In this document: positions 32,205-47,972 of the stretch, piece by piece | Numbering within the stretch: the stretch's first letter is position 1 | Layout: the number at the start of each line of letters is the position of its first letter | NCBI RefSeq assembly: GCF_050947335.1 | Contig: NW_027473314.1 | Coordinates: forward strand, 4,092,001 to 4,156,000 | DNA length: 64,000 nucleotides | Reading direction: 5' to 3' | Source: Megachile rotundata | Lineage: Eukaryota; Arthropoda; Insecta; Hymenoptera; Megachilidae | The notes under the pieces: model-generated | Told to the model about the DNA's origin: nothing | Databases searched by the model: none | What the model saw: only the letters and a program-made list of their open reading frames with translations | Translations under genes and position numbers: made by a program

Positions 32205-35200
32205 ACAATCACAATCATACAATCACAATCATACAATCACAATCATACAAATAACATCGTACAAATAAAATCATACCACCACAATCATACAATCACAATC
32301 ATACAATCACAGTCATACAATCACAGTCATACAATCACAGTCATACAATCACAATCATACAATCACAATCATACAATCACAATCATACAATCACAATCAT
32401 ACAATCACAATCATACAATCACAATCATACAATCACAATCATACAATCACAATCATGCAATCACAATCATACAATCATAATCATACAATCGCAATATTGC
32501 AATCACAATCATACAATTAAAACCACACAATCACAATCATACAATGACAATCATACAATCACAATCATTCAATCATAATCATACAATCACAGTCATACAA
32601 TCACAATCATACAATCACAATCATATAATCACAGTCATACAATCGCAATATTACAATCGCAATCATACAATCAGAATCATCCAATTAAAATCATACAATC
32701 ACAATCATACAAAGACAATCATACAATCACAATCATACAATCACAATCATACAATCACAATCATACAATCGCAATCATGAAATCACAATCATACAATCAC
32801 AATCATACAATTAAAATCATACAATCACCTTCATACAATCACAATCATACAATCACAATCTTACAATCGCAATCATACAATCGCAATGTCACAATCACTA
32901 CCATACAATCACAATCATACAATCACAATCATACAATCACAATCTTACTATCACAATCATACAATCACACTCATACAATCACAATCATACAATCGCAATC
33001 ATACAATCGCAATGTCACAATCACTATTATACAATCACAGTCATACAATCACAATCATACAATCACAATCATACAATCACGATCATACAATCACGATCAT
33101 ACAATCACGATCATACAATCACGATCATACAATCACGATCATGCAATCACGATCATACAATCACAATCATACATCACAATCATACAATCACAATATTACA
33201 ATCGCCATCATACAATCGCAATGTCACAATCACTATCATACAATCACAATCATACAATCACTATCGTACAATCACAATCATACAAACGCAATCATACAAT
33301 CACAATCATATAATCACAATTATACAATCACAATCATACAATCACCAGCATACAATCACAATCATACAATCACAATCATACAATCACAATCATACAATCA
33401 CAATCATACAATCACTGTCATACAATCACAATCATACAATCGCAATCATACAATCGTAATGTCACAATCACTATCGTACAATCACATTCATACAATCACA
33501 ATCATACAATCACGATCATACAATCACGATCATACAATCACGATCATACAATCACGATCATACAATCACGATCATACAATCACAATCATGCAATAAAAGC
33601 CATACAATCACAATCATACAATGACAATCATACAATCACAATCATACAATCACAATCATAAAAACACAATCATACAATCACAGTCATGCAATCACAATCA
33701 TACAATCGCAATCATACAAATAACATCATACAAATAAAATCATAAAATCACAATCATACAATCACCAGCATACAATCACAATCATACAATCACAATCATA
33801 CAATCACAATCATACAATCACAATCATACAATCACTGTCATACAATCACAATCATACAATCGCAATCATACAATCGTAATGTCACAATCACTATCGTACA
33901 ATCACATTCATACAATCACAATCATACAATCACGATCATACAATCACGATCATACAATCACAATCATACAATCACAATCATACAATCACAATCATGCAAT
34001 AAAAGCCATACAATCACAATCATACAATGACAATCATACAATCACAATCATACAATCACAATCATACAAACACAATCATACAATCACAGTCATGCAATCA
34101 CAATCATACAATCGCAATCATACAAATAACATCATACAAATAAAATCATAAAATCACAATCATACAATCACAGTCATACAATCACAGTCATACAATCACA
34201 ATCATACAATCGCAATCATACAATCGCAATGTCACAATCACTATCATACAATCACAATCATACAATCACAATCATCAATCACAATCATACAATCACAATC
34301 ATACAATCACAATCTTACTATCACAATCATACAATCACAATCATACAATCACAATCATACAATCGCAATCATACAATCGCAATGTCACAATCACTATCAT
34401 ACAATCACAATCAAACAATCACAATCATACAATCAAAATCATACAATCACAATCATACAATCACAATCATACAATCACAATCATACAATCACAATCATAC
34501 AATCACAATCATACAAATAACATCATACAAATAAAATCATAAAATCACAATCATACAATCACAGTCATACAATCACAATCATACAATCACAATCATACAA
34601 TCGCAATCATACAATCGCAATGTCACAATCACTATCATACAATCACAATCATACAATCACAATCATCAATCACAATCATACAATCACAATCATACAATCA
34701 CAATCTTACTATCACAATCATACAATCACAATCATACAATCACAATCATACAATCACAATCATACAATCGCAATGTCACAATCACTATCATACAATCACA
34801 ATCATACAATCACAATCATACAATCACAATCATACAATCACAATCATACAATCACAATCTTACTATCACAATCATACAATCACAATCATACAATCGCAAT
34901 CATACAATCGCAATGTCACAATCACTATCATACAATCACAATCAAACAATCGCAATCATACAATCACAATCATACAATCACAATCATACAATCACAACCA
35001 TACAATCACCATCATACACTCACAATCATACAATCACAGTCATACAATCAAAATCATACAATCAAAATCATACAATCACAATCATAAAATCACAATCATA
35101 CAATCACGATCATACAATCACGATCATAAAATCACGATCATACAATCACGATCATACAATCACGATCATACAATCACAATCATACAATCACAATCATACA

Positions 35201-36064
35201 ATCGCAATATTACAATCGCAATCATACAATCACGATCATACAATCACGATCATGCAATCACGATCATACAATCACAATCATACAATCACAATCATACAAT
35301 CACAATCATACAATCACAATCATAAAATCACAATCATACAATCACAATCATACAATCACAATCATACAATCACAATCATACAATCACGACCATACAATCA
35401 CGATCATACAATCACAATCATACAATCGCAATATTACAATCGCAATCATACAATCACAATCATACAATTAAAATCATACAATCACAATCATACAATGACA
35501 ATCGTACAATCACAATCATACAATCATAATCATACAATCACAATCATACAATCACAATCATACAATCACAATCATACAATCACAATCATATAATCACAGT
35601 CACACAATCGCAATATTACAATCGCAATCATACAATCACAATCATCCAATTAAAATCATGCAATCACAATCATACAATCAAAATCATACAATCACAATCA
35701 CACAGTCGCAATCATACAATCACAATCATACAATCACAATCATACAATTAAAATCATACAATCACAATCATACAATCACGATCATACAATCACGATCATA
35801 CAATCACGATCATACAATCACGATCATACAATCACGATCATGCAATCACGATCATACAATCACAATCATACATCACAATCATACAATCGCAATATTACAA
35901 TCGCAATCATACAATCGCAATGTCACAATCACTATCATACAATCACAATCATACAATCACTATCGTACAATCACAATCATACAAACGCAATCATACAATC
36001 ACAACCATATAATCACAATTATACAATCACAATCATACAATCACAAGCATACAATCACAATCAT
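32205..36064. repeat. Block S, copy 1 of a 3.8 kb tandem duplication
   Basis: The copy begins with block P material (ATTGCAATC, TTAAAACCACAC, CATGAAATC, ACCTTCATAC). It continues with a 420-bp internal duplication (33,340 and 33,760), TCTTACTATC paragraphs, and the first part of the QSQSYNQNH-type paragraph. It ends abruptly inside that paragraph at about 36,064, where block P material starts again. Offsets to the next copy are 3,860 bp at the left and 3,818 bp at the right. Confidence 0.88.
33335..34140. repeat. 420-bp local tandem duplication
   Basis: The CACCAGCATAC unit at about 33,345, the TCACTGTCAT unit, the ATCGTAATGTC unit and the CACATTCATAC unit all recur 420 bp (30 units) downstream. 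In the first copy the following GATC run has five units, and in the second only two. An ATAAAAGCC unit ends both copies. Confidence 0.9.
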
Positions 36065-39000
36065 ACAATCACGATCATACAATCACAATCATACAATCAC
36101 AATCATACAAATAACATCGTACAAATAAAATCATACCACCACAATCATACAATCACAATCATACAATCACAGTCATACAATCACAGTCATACAATCACAG
36201 TCATACAATCACAATCATACAATCACAATCATACAATCACAATCATACAATCACAATCATACAATCACAATCATACAATCACAATCATACAATCACAATC
36301 ATACAATCACAATCATGCAATCACAATCATACAATCACAATCATACAATCGCAATATTGCAATCACAATCATACAATTAAAACCACACAATCACAATCAT
36401 ACAATGACAATCATACAATCACAATCATTCAATCATAATCATACAATCACAGTCATACAATCACAATCATACAATCACAATCATATAATCACAGTCATAC
36501 AATCGCAATATTACAATCGCAATCATACAATCAGAATCATCCAATTAAAATCATACAATCACAATCATACAAAGACAATCATACAATCACAATCATACAA
36601 TCACAATCATACAATCACAATCATACAATCGCAATCATGAAATCACAATCATACAATCACAATCATACAATTAAAATCATACAATCACCTTCATACAATC
36701 ACAATCATACAATCACAATCTTACAATCGCAATCATACAATCGCAATGTCACAATCACTACCATACAATCACAATCATACAATCACAATCATACAATCAC
36801 AATCTTACTATCACAATCATACAATCACACTCATACAATCACAATCATACAATCGCAATCATACAATCGCAATGTCACAATCACTATTATACAATCACAG
36901 TCATACAATCACAATCATACAATCACAATCATACAATCACGATCATACAATCACGATCATACAATCACGATCATATAATCACGATCATACAATCACAATC
37001 ATACATCACAATCATACAATCACAATATTACAATCGCCATCATACAATCGCAATGTCACAATCACTATCATACAATCACAATCATACAATCACTATCGTA
37101 CAATCACAATCATACAAACGCAATCATACAATCACAATCATATAATCACAATTATACAATCACAATCATACAATCACCAGCATACAATCACAATCATACA
37201 ATCACAATCATACAATCACAATCATACAATCACTGTCATACAATCACAATCATACAATCGCAATCATACAATCGTAATGTCACAATCACTATCGTACAAT
37301 CACATTCATACAATCACAATCATACAATCACGATCATACAATCACGATCATACAATCACGATCATACAATCACGATCATACAATCACGATCATACAATCA
37401 CAATCATGCAATAAAAGCCATACAATCACAATCATACAATGACAATCATACAATCACAATCATACAATCACAATCATACAAACACAATCATACAATCACA
37501 GTCATGCAATCACAATCATACAATCGCAATCATACAAATAACATCATACAAATAAAATCATAAAATCACAATCATACAATCACCAGCATACAATCACAAT
37601 CATACAATCACAATCATACAATCACAATCATACAATCACAATCATACAATCACTGTCATACAATCACAATCATACAATCGCAATCATACAATCGTAATGT
37701 CACAATCACTATCGTACAATCACATTCATACAATCACAATCATACAATCACGATCATACAATCACGATCATACAATCACAATCATACAATCACAATCATA
37801 CAATCACAATCATGCAATAAAAGCCATACAATCACAATCATACAATGACAATCATACAATCACAATCATACAATCACAATCATACAAACACAATCATACA
37901 ATCACAGTCATGCAATCACAATCATACAATCGCAATCATACAAATAACATCATACAAATAAAATCATAAAATCACAATCATACAATCACAGTCATACAAT
38001 CACAGTCATACAATCACAATCATACAATCGCAATCATACAATCGCAATGTCACAATCACTATCATACAATCACAATCATACAATCACAATCATCAATCAC
38101 AATCATACAATCACAATCATACAATCACAATCTTAATATCACAATCATACAATCACAATCATACAATCACAATCATACAATCGCAATCATACAATCGCAA
38201 TGTCACAATCACTATCATACAATCACAATCAAACAATCACAATCATACAATCAAAATCATACAATCACAATCATACAATCACAATCATACAATCACAATC
38301 ATACAATCACAATCATACAATCACAATCATACAAATAACATCATACAAATAAAATCATAAAATCACAATCATACAATCACAGTCATACAATCACAGTCAT
38401 ACAATCACAATCATACAATCGCAATCATACAATCGCAATGTCACAATCACTATCATACAATCACAATCATACAATCACAATCATCAATCACAATCATACA
38501 ATCACAATCATACAATCACAATCTTACTATCACAATCATACAATCACAATCATACAATCACAATCATACAATCACAATCATACAATCGCAATGTCACAAT
38601 CACTATCATACAATCACAATCATACAATCACAATCATACAATCACAATCATACAATCACAATCATACAATCACAATCTTACTATCACAATCATACAATCA
38701 CAATCATACAATCGCAATCATACAATCGCAATGTCACAATCACTATCATACAATCACAATCAAACAATCGCAATCATACAATCACAATCATACAATCACA
38801 ATCATACAATCACAACCATACAATCACCATCATACACTCACAATCATACAATCACAGTCATACAATCAAAATCATACAATCAAAATCATACAATCACAAT
38901 CATAAAATCACAATCATACAATCACGATCATACAATCACGATCATAAAATCACGATCATACAATCACGATCATACAATCACGATCATACAATCACAATCA

Positions 39001-39882
39001 TACAATCACAATCATACAATCGCAATATTACAATCGCAATCATACAATCACGATCATACAATCACGATCATGCAATCACGATCATACAATCACAATCATA
39101 CAATCACAATCATACAATCACAATCATACAATCACAATCATAAAATCACAATCATACAATCACAATCATACAATCACAATCATACAATCACAATCATACA
39201 ATCACGACCATACAATCACGATCATACAATCACAATCATACAATCGCAATATTACAATCGCAATCATACAATCACAATCATACAATTAAAATCATACAAT
39301 CACAATCATACAATGACAATCGTACAATCACAATCATACAATCATAATCATACAATCACAATCATACAATCACAATCATACAATCACAATCATACAATCA
39401 CAATCATATAATCACAGTCATACAATCGCAATATTACAATCGCAATCATACAATCACAATCATCCAATTAAAATCATGCAATCACAATCATACAATCAAA
39501 ATCATACAATCACAATCACACAGTCGCAATCATACAATCACAATCATACAATCACAATCATACAATTAAAATCATACAATCACAATCATACAATCACGAT
39601 CATACAATCACGATCATACAATCACGATCATACAATCACGATCATACAATCACGATCATGCAATCACGATCATACAATCACAATCATACATCACAATCAT
39701 ACAATCGCAATATTACAATCGCAATCATACAATCGCAATGTCACAATCACTATCATACAATCACAATCATACAATCACTATCGTACAATCACAATCATAC
39801 AAACGCAATCATACAATCACAACCATATAATCACAATTATACAATCACAATCATACAATCACAAGCATACAATCACAATCAT
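36065..39882. repeat. Block S, copy 2 of the 3.8 kb tandem duplication
   Basis: Order and variants follow 32,205-36,064. The CATACCACC variant at 32,273 recurs at 36,133 (3,860 bp). A private TCTTAATATC, in place of TCTTACTATC, is at about 38,130. Past 39,882 the copy continues through the part of the paragraph that copy 1 lacks, which places the duplication junction at about 36,064. Confidence 0.88.
37165..37960. repeat. 406-bp local tandem duplication (copy of that at 33.3-34.1 kb)
   Basis: The CACCAGCATAC unit is at about 37,175 and 37,581, an offset of 406 bp (29 units, one fewer than in the parent block). The GATC run again shortens from five units to two in the second copy. Confidence 0.88.
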
Positions 39883-41683
39883 ACAATCACAATCATACAA
39901 TCACAATCATACAATCTCAATCATGCAATCACAATCATACAATCAAAATCATACAATCACAATCATACAATCACAATCATACAATCACAATCATACAATC
40001 ACAATCATACAATCACAATCATACAATAAAAGTCATACAATCACAATCATACAATGACAACCATACAATCACCATCATACACTCACAATCATACAATCAC
40101 AGTCATACAATCAAAATCATACAATCACAATCATAAAATCACAATCATACAATCACGATCATACAATCACGATCATAAAATCACGATCATACAATCACGA
40201 TCATACAATCACGATCATACAATCACAATCATACAATCACAATCATACAATCGCAATATTACAATCGCAATCATACAATCACGATCATACAATCACGATC
40301 ATGCAATCACGATCATACAATCACAATCATACAATCACAATCATACAATCACAATCATACAATCACAATCATACAAATAACATCATAGAAATAAAATCAT
40401 ACAACCACAATCATACAATCACAATCATACAATCACAGTCATACAATCACAGTCATACAATCACAATCATACAATCACAATCATACAAATAACATCATAC
40501 AAATAAAATCATAAAATCACAATCATACAATCACAGTCATACAATCACAGTCATACAATCACAATCATACAATCGCAATCATACAATCGCAATGTCACAA
40601 TCACTATCATACAATCACAATTATACAATCACAATCATACAATCACAATCATACAATCACAATCATACAATCACAATCTTACTATCACAATCATACAATC
40701 ACAATCATACAATCGCAATCATACAATCGCAATGTCACAATCACTATCATACAATCACAATCAAACAATCACAATCATACAATCAAAATCATACAATCAC
40801 AATCATACAATCACAATCATACAATCACAATCATACAATCACAATCATACAATCACAATCATACAATCACAATCATGCAATAAAAGCCATACAATCACAA
40901 TCATACAATGACAATCATACAATCACAATCATACAATCACAATCATACAAACACAATCATACAATCACAGTCATGCAATCACAATCATACAATCGCAATC
41001 ATACAATCGCAATATCACAATCACTATCATACAATAACAATCATACAATCACAGTCATACAATCACAATCATACAATCACAATCATACAATCACAATCAT
41101 ACAATCACAGTCATACAATCACAATCATACAATCGCAATCATACAATCGCAATGTCACAATCACTACCGTACAATCACAATCATACAATCACAATCATAC
41201 AATCACGATCATACAATCACGATCATACAATCACGATCATACAATCACGATCATACAATCACGATCATACAATCACAATCATACAATCACAATCATACAA
41301 TCACCATCATACAATCACCATCATACAATCACAATCACACAATCATAATCATATAATCACACTCATAAAATTGCAATCATACAATCGCAATCATACAATC
41401 ACAATCATACAATCACAGTCATACAATGACAATCATACAATCACAATCATACAATCACAATCATACAATCACAATCATACAATCACAATCATATAATCAC
41501 AATCATGCAATCACAATCATACAATCACAGTCATACAATCACAGTCATACAATCACAATCATACAATCACAATCATACAAATAACATCATACAAATAAAA
41601 TCATAAAATCACAATCATACAATCACAGTCATACAATCACAGTCATACAATCACAATCATACAATCGCAATCATACAATCGCA

Positions 41684-42458
41684 ATGTCACAATCACTATC
41701 ATACAATCACAATCATGCTATCACAATCATACAATCACAATCATACAATCACAATCATACAATCACAATCTTACTATCACAATCATACAATCACAATCAT
41801 ACAATCGCAATTATACAATCGCAATGTCACAATCACTATCATACAATCACAATCAAACAATCGCAATCATATAATCACAATCATACAATCACAATCATAC
41901 AATCGCAATCATACAATCGCAATGTCACAATCACTATTATACAATCACAGTCATACAATCACAATCACACAATCACAATCATACAATCACGATCATACAA
42001 TAAGAATCATGCAATTACAACCATGCGATCATAATCATGCAAGAACAATCATGCAATCACAATCATGGAACCATAATCATACAATCACAATCATACAATC
42101 ACAATCATGCAAACGCAATCATACAATCACAAACATATAATCACAATCATACAATCACAATCATACAATCACAAGCATACAATCACAATCATACAATCAC
42201 AATCATAAAATCACAATCACGCAATCACAATCTTACTATCACAATCATACAATCACAGTCATACAATCACAATCATACAATCGCAATCATACAATCGCAA
42301 TGTCACAATCACCATCATACAATCACAATCAAACAATCTCAATCATACAATCACAATCATACAATCACAATCATACAATCACAATCATACAATCACAATC
42401 ATACAATCACAGTCATACAATCAAAATCATACAATCACAATGATACAATCACAATAAT
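41684..42458. repeat. Marker module M, copy 3 (shortened)
   Basis: The rare core is at about 41,999-42,072. This copy and copy 4 share CATGCAATC just after CATGCAAGAAC, where copies 1, 2 and 5 have CATACAATC. Both also lack 154 bp (11 units) containing the second TCTTACTATC sub-paragraph. Confidence 0.92.
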
Positions 42459-42640
42459 ACAATCACGATCATAAAATCACGATCATACAATCACGATCAT
42501 ACAATCACGATCATACAATCACGATCATACAATCACGATCATACAATCACGATCATACAATCACGATCATACAATCACGATCATACAATCACGATCATAC
42601 AATCACGATCATACAATCACGATCATACAATCACGATCAT
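42459..42640. repeat. Homogeneous run of 13 GATC-containing units after M copy 3
   Basis: Thirteen units are present, with the first CGATC at 42,466 and the last at 42,634. The run extends one unit to the left of the CATAAAATCAC link, where the other M-associated runs have a canonical unit. Confidence 0.92.
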
Positions 42641-45600
42641 ACAATCACAATCATACAATCACAATCATACAAATAACATCGTACAAATAAAATCATACAA
42701 CCACAATCATACAATCACAATCATACAATCACAGTCATACAATCACAGTCATACAATCACAGTCATACAATCACAATCATACAATCACAATCATACAATC
42801 ACAATCATACAATCACAATCATACAATCACAATCATACAATCACAATCATACAATCACAATCATACAATCACAATCATGCAATCACAATCATACAATCAC
42901 AATCATACAATCGCAATATTGCAATCACAATCATACAATTAAAACCACACAATCACAATCATACAATGACAATCATACAATCACAATCATTCAATCATAA
43001 TCATACAATCACAGTCATACAATCACAATCATACAATCACAATCATATAATCACAGTCATACAATCGCAATATTACAATCGCAATCATACAATCAGAATC
43101 ATCCAATTAAAATCATACAATCACAATCATACAAAGACAATCATACAATCACAATCATACAATCACAATCATACAATCACAATCATACAATCGCAATCAT
43201 GAAATCACAATCATACAATCACAATCATACAATCACAATCATACAATCACAATCATACAATCACAATCATACAAATAACATCATACAAATAAAATCATAA
43301 AATCACAATCATACAATCACAGTCATACAATCACAGTCATACAATCACAATCATACAATCGCAATCATACAATCGCAATGTCACAATCACTATCATACAA
43401 TCACAATCATACAATCACAATCATCAATCACAATCATACAATCACAATCATACAATCACAATCTTACTATCACAATCATACAATCACAATCATACAATCA
43501 CAATCATACAATCACAATCATACAATCGCAATGTCACAATCACTATCATACAATCACAATCATACAATCACAATCATACAATCACAATCATACAATCACA
43601 ATCATACAATCACAATCTTACTATCACAATCATACAATCACAATCATACAATCGCAATCATACAATCGCAATGTCACAATCACTATCATACAATCACAAT
43701 CAAACAATCGCAATCATACAATCACAATCATACAATCACAATCATACAATCACAACCATACAATCACCATCATACACTCACAATCATACAATCACAGTCA
43801 TACAATCAAAATCATACAATCAAAATCATACAATCACAATCATAAAATCACAATCATACAATCACGATCATACAATCACGATCATAAAATCACGATCATA
43901 CAATCACGATCATACAATCACGATCATACAATCACAATCATACAATCACAATCATACAATCGCAATATTACAATCGCAATCATACAATCACGATCATACA
44001 ATCACGATCATGCAATCACGATCATACAATCACAATCATACAATCACAATCATACAATCACAATCATACAATCACAATCATAAAATCACAATCATACAAT
44101 CACAATCATACAATCACAATCATACAATCACAATCATACAATCACGACCATACAATCACGATCATACAATCACAATCATACAATCGCAATATTACAATCG
44201 CAATCATACAATCACAATCATACAATTAAAATCATACAATCACAATCATACAATGACAATCGTACAATCACAATCATACAATCATAATCATACAATCACA
44301 ATCATACAATCACAATCATACAATCACAATCATACAATCACAATCATATAATCACAGTCATACAATCGCAATATTACAATCGCAATCATACAATCACAAT
44401 CATCCAATTAAAATCATGCAATCACAATCATACAATCAAAATCATACAATCACAATCACACAGTCGCAATCATACAATCACAATCATACAATCACAATCA
44501 TACAATTAAAATCATACAATCACAATCATACAATCACGATCATACAATCACGATCATACAATCACGATCATACAATCACGATCATACAATCACGATCATG
44601 CAATCACGATCATACAATCACAATCATACATCACAATCATACAATCGCAATATTACAATCGCAATCATACAATCGCAATGTCACAATCACTATCATACAA
44701 TCACAATCATACAATCACTATCGTACAATCACAATCATACAAACGCAATCATACAATCACAACCATATAATCACAATTATACAATCACAATCATACAATC
44801 ACAAGCATACAATCACAATCATACAATCACAATCATACAATCACAATCATACAATCTCAATCATGCAATCACAATCATACAATCAAAATCATACAATCAC
44901 AATCATACAATCACAATCATACAATCACAATCATACAATCACAATCATACAATCACAATCATACAATAAAAGTCATACAATCACAATCATACAATGACAA
45001 TCATACAATCACAATCATACAATCACAATCATACAAACACAATCATACAATCACAGTCATGCAATCACAATCATACAATCGCAATCATACAATCGCAATA
45101 TCACAATCACTATCATACAATCACAATCATACAATCACAATCATACAATCACAGTCATACAATCAAAATCATACAATCGCAATGATACAATCACAATAAT
45201 ACAATCGCAATCATACAATCACAATCATCCAATTAAAATCATACAATCACAATCATACAATGACAATCATACAATCACAATCATACAATCGCAATCATAC
45301 AATCGCAATGTCACAATCACTATCATACAATCACAATCAAACAATCGCAATCATACAATCACAATCATACAATCACAATCATACAATCACAACCATACAA
45401 TCACCATCATACACTCACAATCATACAATCACAGTCATACAATCAAAATCATACAATCACAATCATAAAATCACAATCATACAATCACGATCATACAATC
45501 ACGATCATAAAATCACGATCATACAATCACGATCATACAATCACGATCATACAATCACAATCATACAATCACAATCATACAATCGCAATATTACAATCGC

Positions 45601-47015
45601 AATCATACAATCACGATCATACAATCACGATCATGCAATCACGATCATACAATCACAATCATACAATCACAATCATACAATCACAATCATACAATCACAA
45701 TCATACAAATAACATCATAGAAATAAAATCATACAACCACAATCATACAATCACAATCATACAATCACAGTCATACAATCACAGTCATACAATCACAATC
45801 ATACAATCACAATCATACAAATAACATCATACAAATAAAATCATAAAATCACAATCATACAATCACAGTCATACAATCACAGTCATACAATCACAATCAT
45901 ACAATCGCAATCATACAATCGCAATGTCACAATCACTATCATACAATCACAATTATACAATCACAATCATACAATCACAATCATACAATCACAATCATAC
46001 AATCACAATCTTACTATCACAATCATACAATCACAATCATACAATCGCAATCATACAATCGCAATGTCACAATCACTATCATACAATCACAATCAAACAA
46101 TCACAATCATACAATCAAAATCATACAATCACAATCATACAATCACAATCATACAATCACAATCATACAATCACAATCATACAATCACAATCATACAATC
46201 ACAATCATGCAATAAAAGCCATACAATCACAATCATACAATGACAATCATACAATCACAATCATACAATCACAATCATACAAACACAATCATACAATCAC
46301 AGTCATGCAATCACAATCATACAATCGCAATCATACAATCGCAATATCACAATCACTATCATACAATAACAATCATACAATCACAGTCATACAATCACAA
46401 TCATACAATCACAATCATACAATCACAATCATACAATCACAGTCATACAATCACAATCATACAATCGCAATCATACAATCGCAATGTCACAATCACTACC
46501 GTACAATCACAATCATACAATCACAATCATACAATCACGATCATACAATCACGATCATACAATCACGATCATACAATCACGATCATACAATCACGATCAT
46601 ACAATCACAATCATACAATCACAATCATACAATCACCATCATACAATCACCATCATACAATCACAATCACACAATCATAATCATATAATCACACTCATAA
46701 AATTGCAATCATACAATCGCAATCATACAATCACAATCATACAATCACAGTCATACAATGACAATCATACAATCACAATCATACAATCACAATCATACAA
46801 TCACAATCATACAATCACAATCATATAATCACAATCATGCAATCACAATCATACAATCACAGTCATACAATCACAGTCATACAATCACAATCATACAATC
46901 ACAATCATACAAATAACATCATACAAATAAAATCATAAAATCACAATCATACAATCACAGTCATACAATCACAGTCATACAATCACAATCATACAATCGC
47001 AATCATACAATCGCA

Positions 47016-47804
47016 ATGTCACAATCACTATCATACAATCACAATCATGCTATCACAATCATACAATCACAATCATACAATCACAATCATACAATCACAA
47101 TCTTACTATCACAATCATACAATCACAATCATACAATCGCAATTATACAATCGCAATGTCACAATCACTATCATACAATCACAATCAAACAATCGCAATC
47201 ATATAATCACAATCATACAATCACAATCATACAATCGCAATCATACAATCGCAATGTCACAATCACTATTATACAATCACAGTCATACAATCACAATCAC
47301 ACAATCACAATCATACAATCACGATCATACAATAAGAATCATGCAATTACAACCATGCGATCATAATCATGCAAGAACAATCATGCAATCACAATCATGG
47401 AACCATAATCATACAATCACAATCATACAATCACAATCATGCAAACGCAATCATACAATCACAAACATATAATCACAATCATACAATCACAATCATACAA
47501 TCACAAGCATACAATCACAATCATACAATCACAATCATAAAATCACAATCACGCAATCACAATCTTACTATCACAATCATACAATCACAGTCATACAATC
47601 ACAATCATACAATCGCAATCATACAATCGCAATGTCACAATCACCATCATACAATCACAATCAAACAATCTCAATCATACAATCACAATCATACAATCAC
47701 AATCATACAATCACAATCATACAATCACAATCATACAATCACAGTCATACAATCAAAATCATACAATCACAATGATACAATCACAATAATACAATCACAA
47801 TCAT
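47016..47804. repeat. Marker module M, copy 4 (shortened)
   Basis: This copy lies 5,332 bp from M copy 3 and shares its CATGCAATC variant and its 154-bp loss. It does not share the one-unit leftward extension of the GATC run, so that extension arose in copy 3 after the duplication. Confidence 0.92.
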
Positions 47805-47972
47805 AAAATCACGATCATACAATCACGATCATACAATCACGATCATACAATCACGATCATACAATCACGATCATACAATCACGATCATACAATCACGATC
47901 ATACAATCACGATCATACAATCACGATCATACAATCACGATCATACAATCACGATCATACAATCACGATCAT
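47805..47972. repeat. Homogeneous run of 12 GATC-containing units after M copy 4
   Basis: Twelve units are present, with the first CGATC at 47,812 and the last at 47,966. Confidence 0.93.

Larger units (their letters stand above)
38330..43229. repeat. Block T, copy 1 of a 5.3 kb tandem duplication
   Basis: This block overlaps the right end of block S copy 2. Its left part (38,438-40,050) matches 43,378-44,990 at 4,940 bp. Its right part (40,054-43,205) matches 45,386-48,540 at 5,332-5,346 bp. The 392-bp change of offset (28 units) is a clean deletion at about 40,054. No gene is present. Confidence 0.9.
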
